NCBI GenBank assembly: GCA_947632385.1
Contig: CANRPD010000017.1
Coordinates: 1-40,564, forward strand
Direction: 5' to 3'
Source: an uncultured Clostridia bacterium
GTDB taxonomy: Bacteria > Bacillota > Clostridia > Oscillospirales > Acutalibacteraceae
DNA length: 40,564 nucleotides
In this document: positions 40,488 through 40,564 of the stretch, in pieces
Position numbering within the stretch: the stretch's first letter is position 1
Layout of the letters: each line of letters starts with the position of its first letter
Translations under genes and position numbers: made by a program
Notes under the pieces: generated by a model
Databases searched by the model: none
Told to the model about the DNA's origin: nothing
What the model saw: the letters and a program-made list of their open reading frames with translations, nothing else

Positions 40488-40564
40488 GCTTTTGCCACCT
40501 CCTCGGCACTGACCATGGCTTTGGGGGAGACCATGGTGCCCGCAGGCAGCTTGGCCCCGGGGCC
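40484..40564 (-). CDS. glgC: C-terminal end of probable GlgC (gene mostly beyond window)
   Basis: A frame open from the window edge to TGA at 40484-40486 encodes 26 residues ending VSAEEVAKA, with GAKLPAGTMVSPKAMV resembling the last turns of a beta-helix. It overlaps the glgD ATG by four bases. Position before glgD and glgA makes glgC, the catalytic ADP-glucose pyrophosphorylase subunit, the likely identity. The short piece alone cannot prove it. Confidence 0.6.
   Translation of the reverse strand, partial: GPGAKLPAGTMVSPKAMVSAEEVAKA

Overview
The window reads as a high-GC, low-GC-phylum Gram-positive chromosome: a Clostridia member, most likely Oscillospirales/Oscillospiraceae. The reasons are an S-layer (SLH) anchored cell surface, the cdaA-cdaR pair, a glgC-glgD-glgA glycogen operon, a zinc-type L31, DUF951 and DUF3343 proteins, and strong AGGAGG ribosome sites in GC-rich DNA. 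This is inference from gene content; no 16S is present. I found no tRNA, rRNA, CRISPR array, transposase or phage gene.

Left part (1-9140): a dGTPase-like gene cut by the window edge, a 390-bp array of 140-bp tandem repeats, a YigZ-family gene, rpmE, a membrane-anchored VanY-like protein that has lost all its zinc ligands, and a uracil/xanthine permease. A 590-bp gap packed with hairpins and short tandem repeats follows, then a two-gene heterodimeric ABC exporter.

Centre (9141-24190): an M18 aminopeptidase, then a long minus-strand operon (cdaA, cdaR, DUF951, prfA, a TsaC-CoaE fusion, a lytic transglycosylase) joining c-di-AMP synthesis to translation and wall genes. Next come a DUF3343/cysteine desulfurase pair and a fused ispDF. 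A Na/Pi symporter is divergent from ispDF. A metal-efflux operon (ArsR-type sensor, free-standing HMA protein, P1B ATPase) has a consensus promoter and a visible ArsR/SmtB operator.

Right part (24351-40564): an SLH-anchored transglutaminase-like protein, then a GH94-like phosphorylase followed by an SLH-anchored NlpC/CHAP-like protein. After a 900-bp gene-free pyrimidine-rich repeat region come a 70-residue leader-like peptide gene and, divergent from it, a signal-less GH9 enzyme and a glycerate 2-kinase. A decayed duplicate of the 3' end of the kinase gene follows, then the glgC-glgD-glgA operon on the other strand. The phosphorylase, GH9 enzyme and glycogen genes suggest intracellular glucan turnover and storage.

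The most unusual non-coding content is a set of GC-rich intergenic elements that fold as an outer stem enclosing two or three hairpins. Two of them (4925-5009 and 18226-18327) have the same four-way layout, with base changes that keep the pairing. They look like copies of one structured element that I do not recognise.
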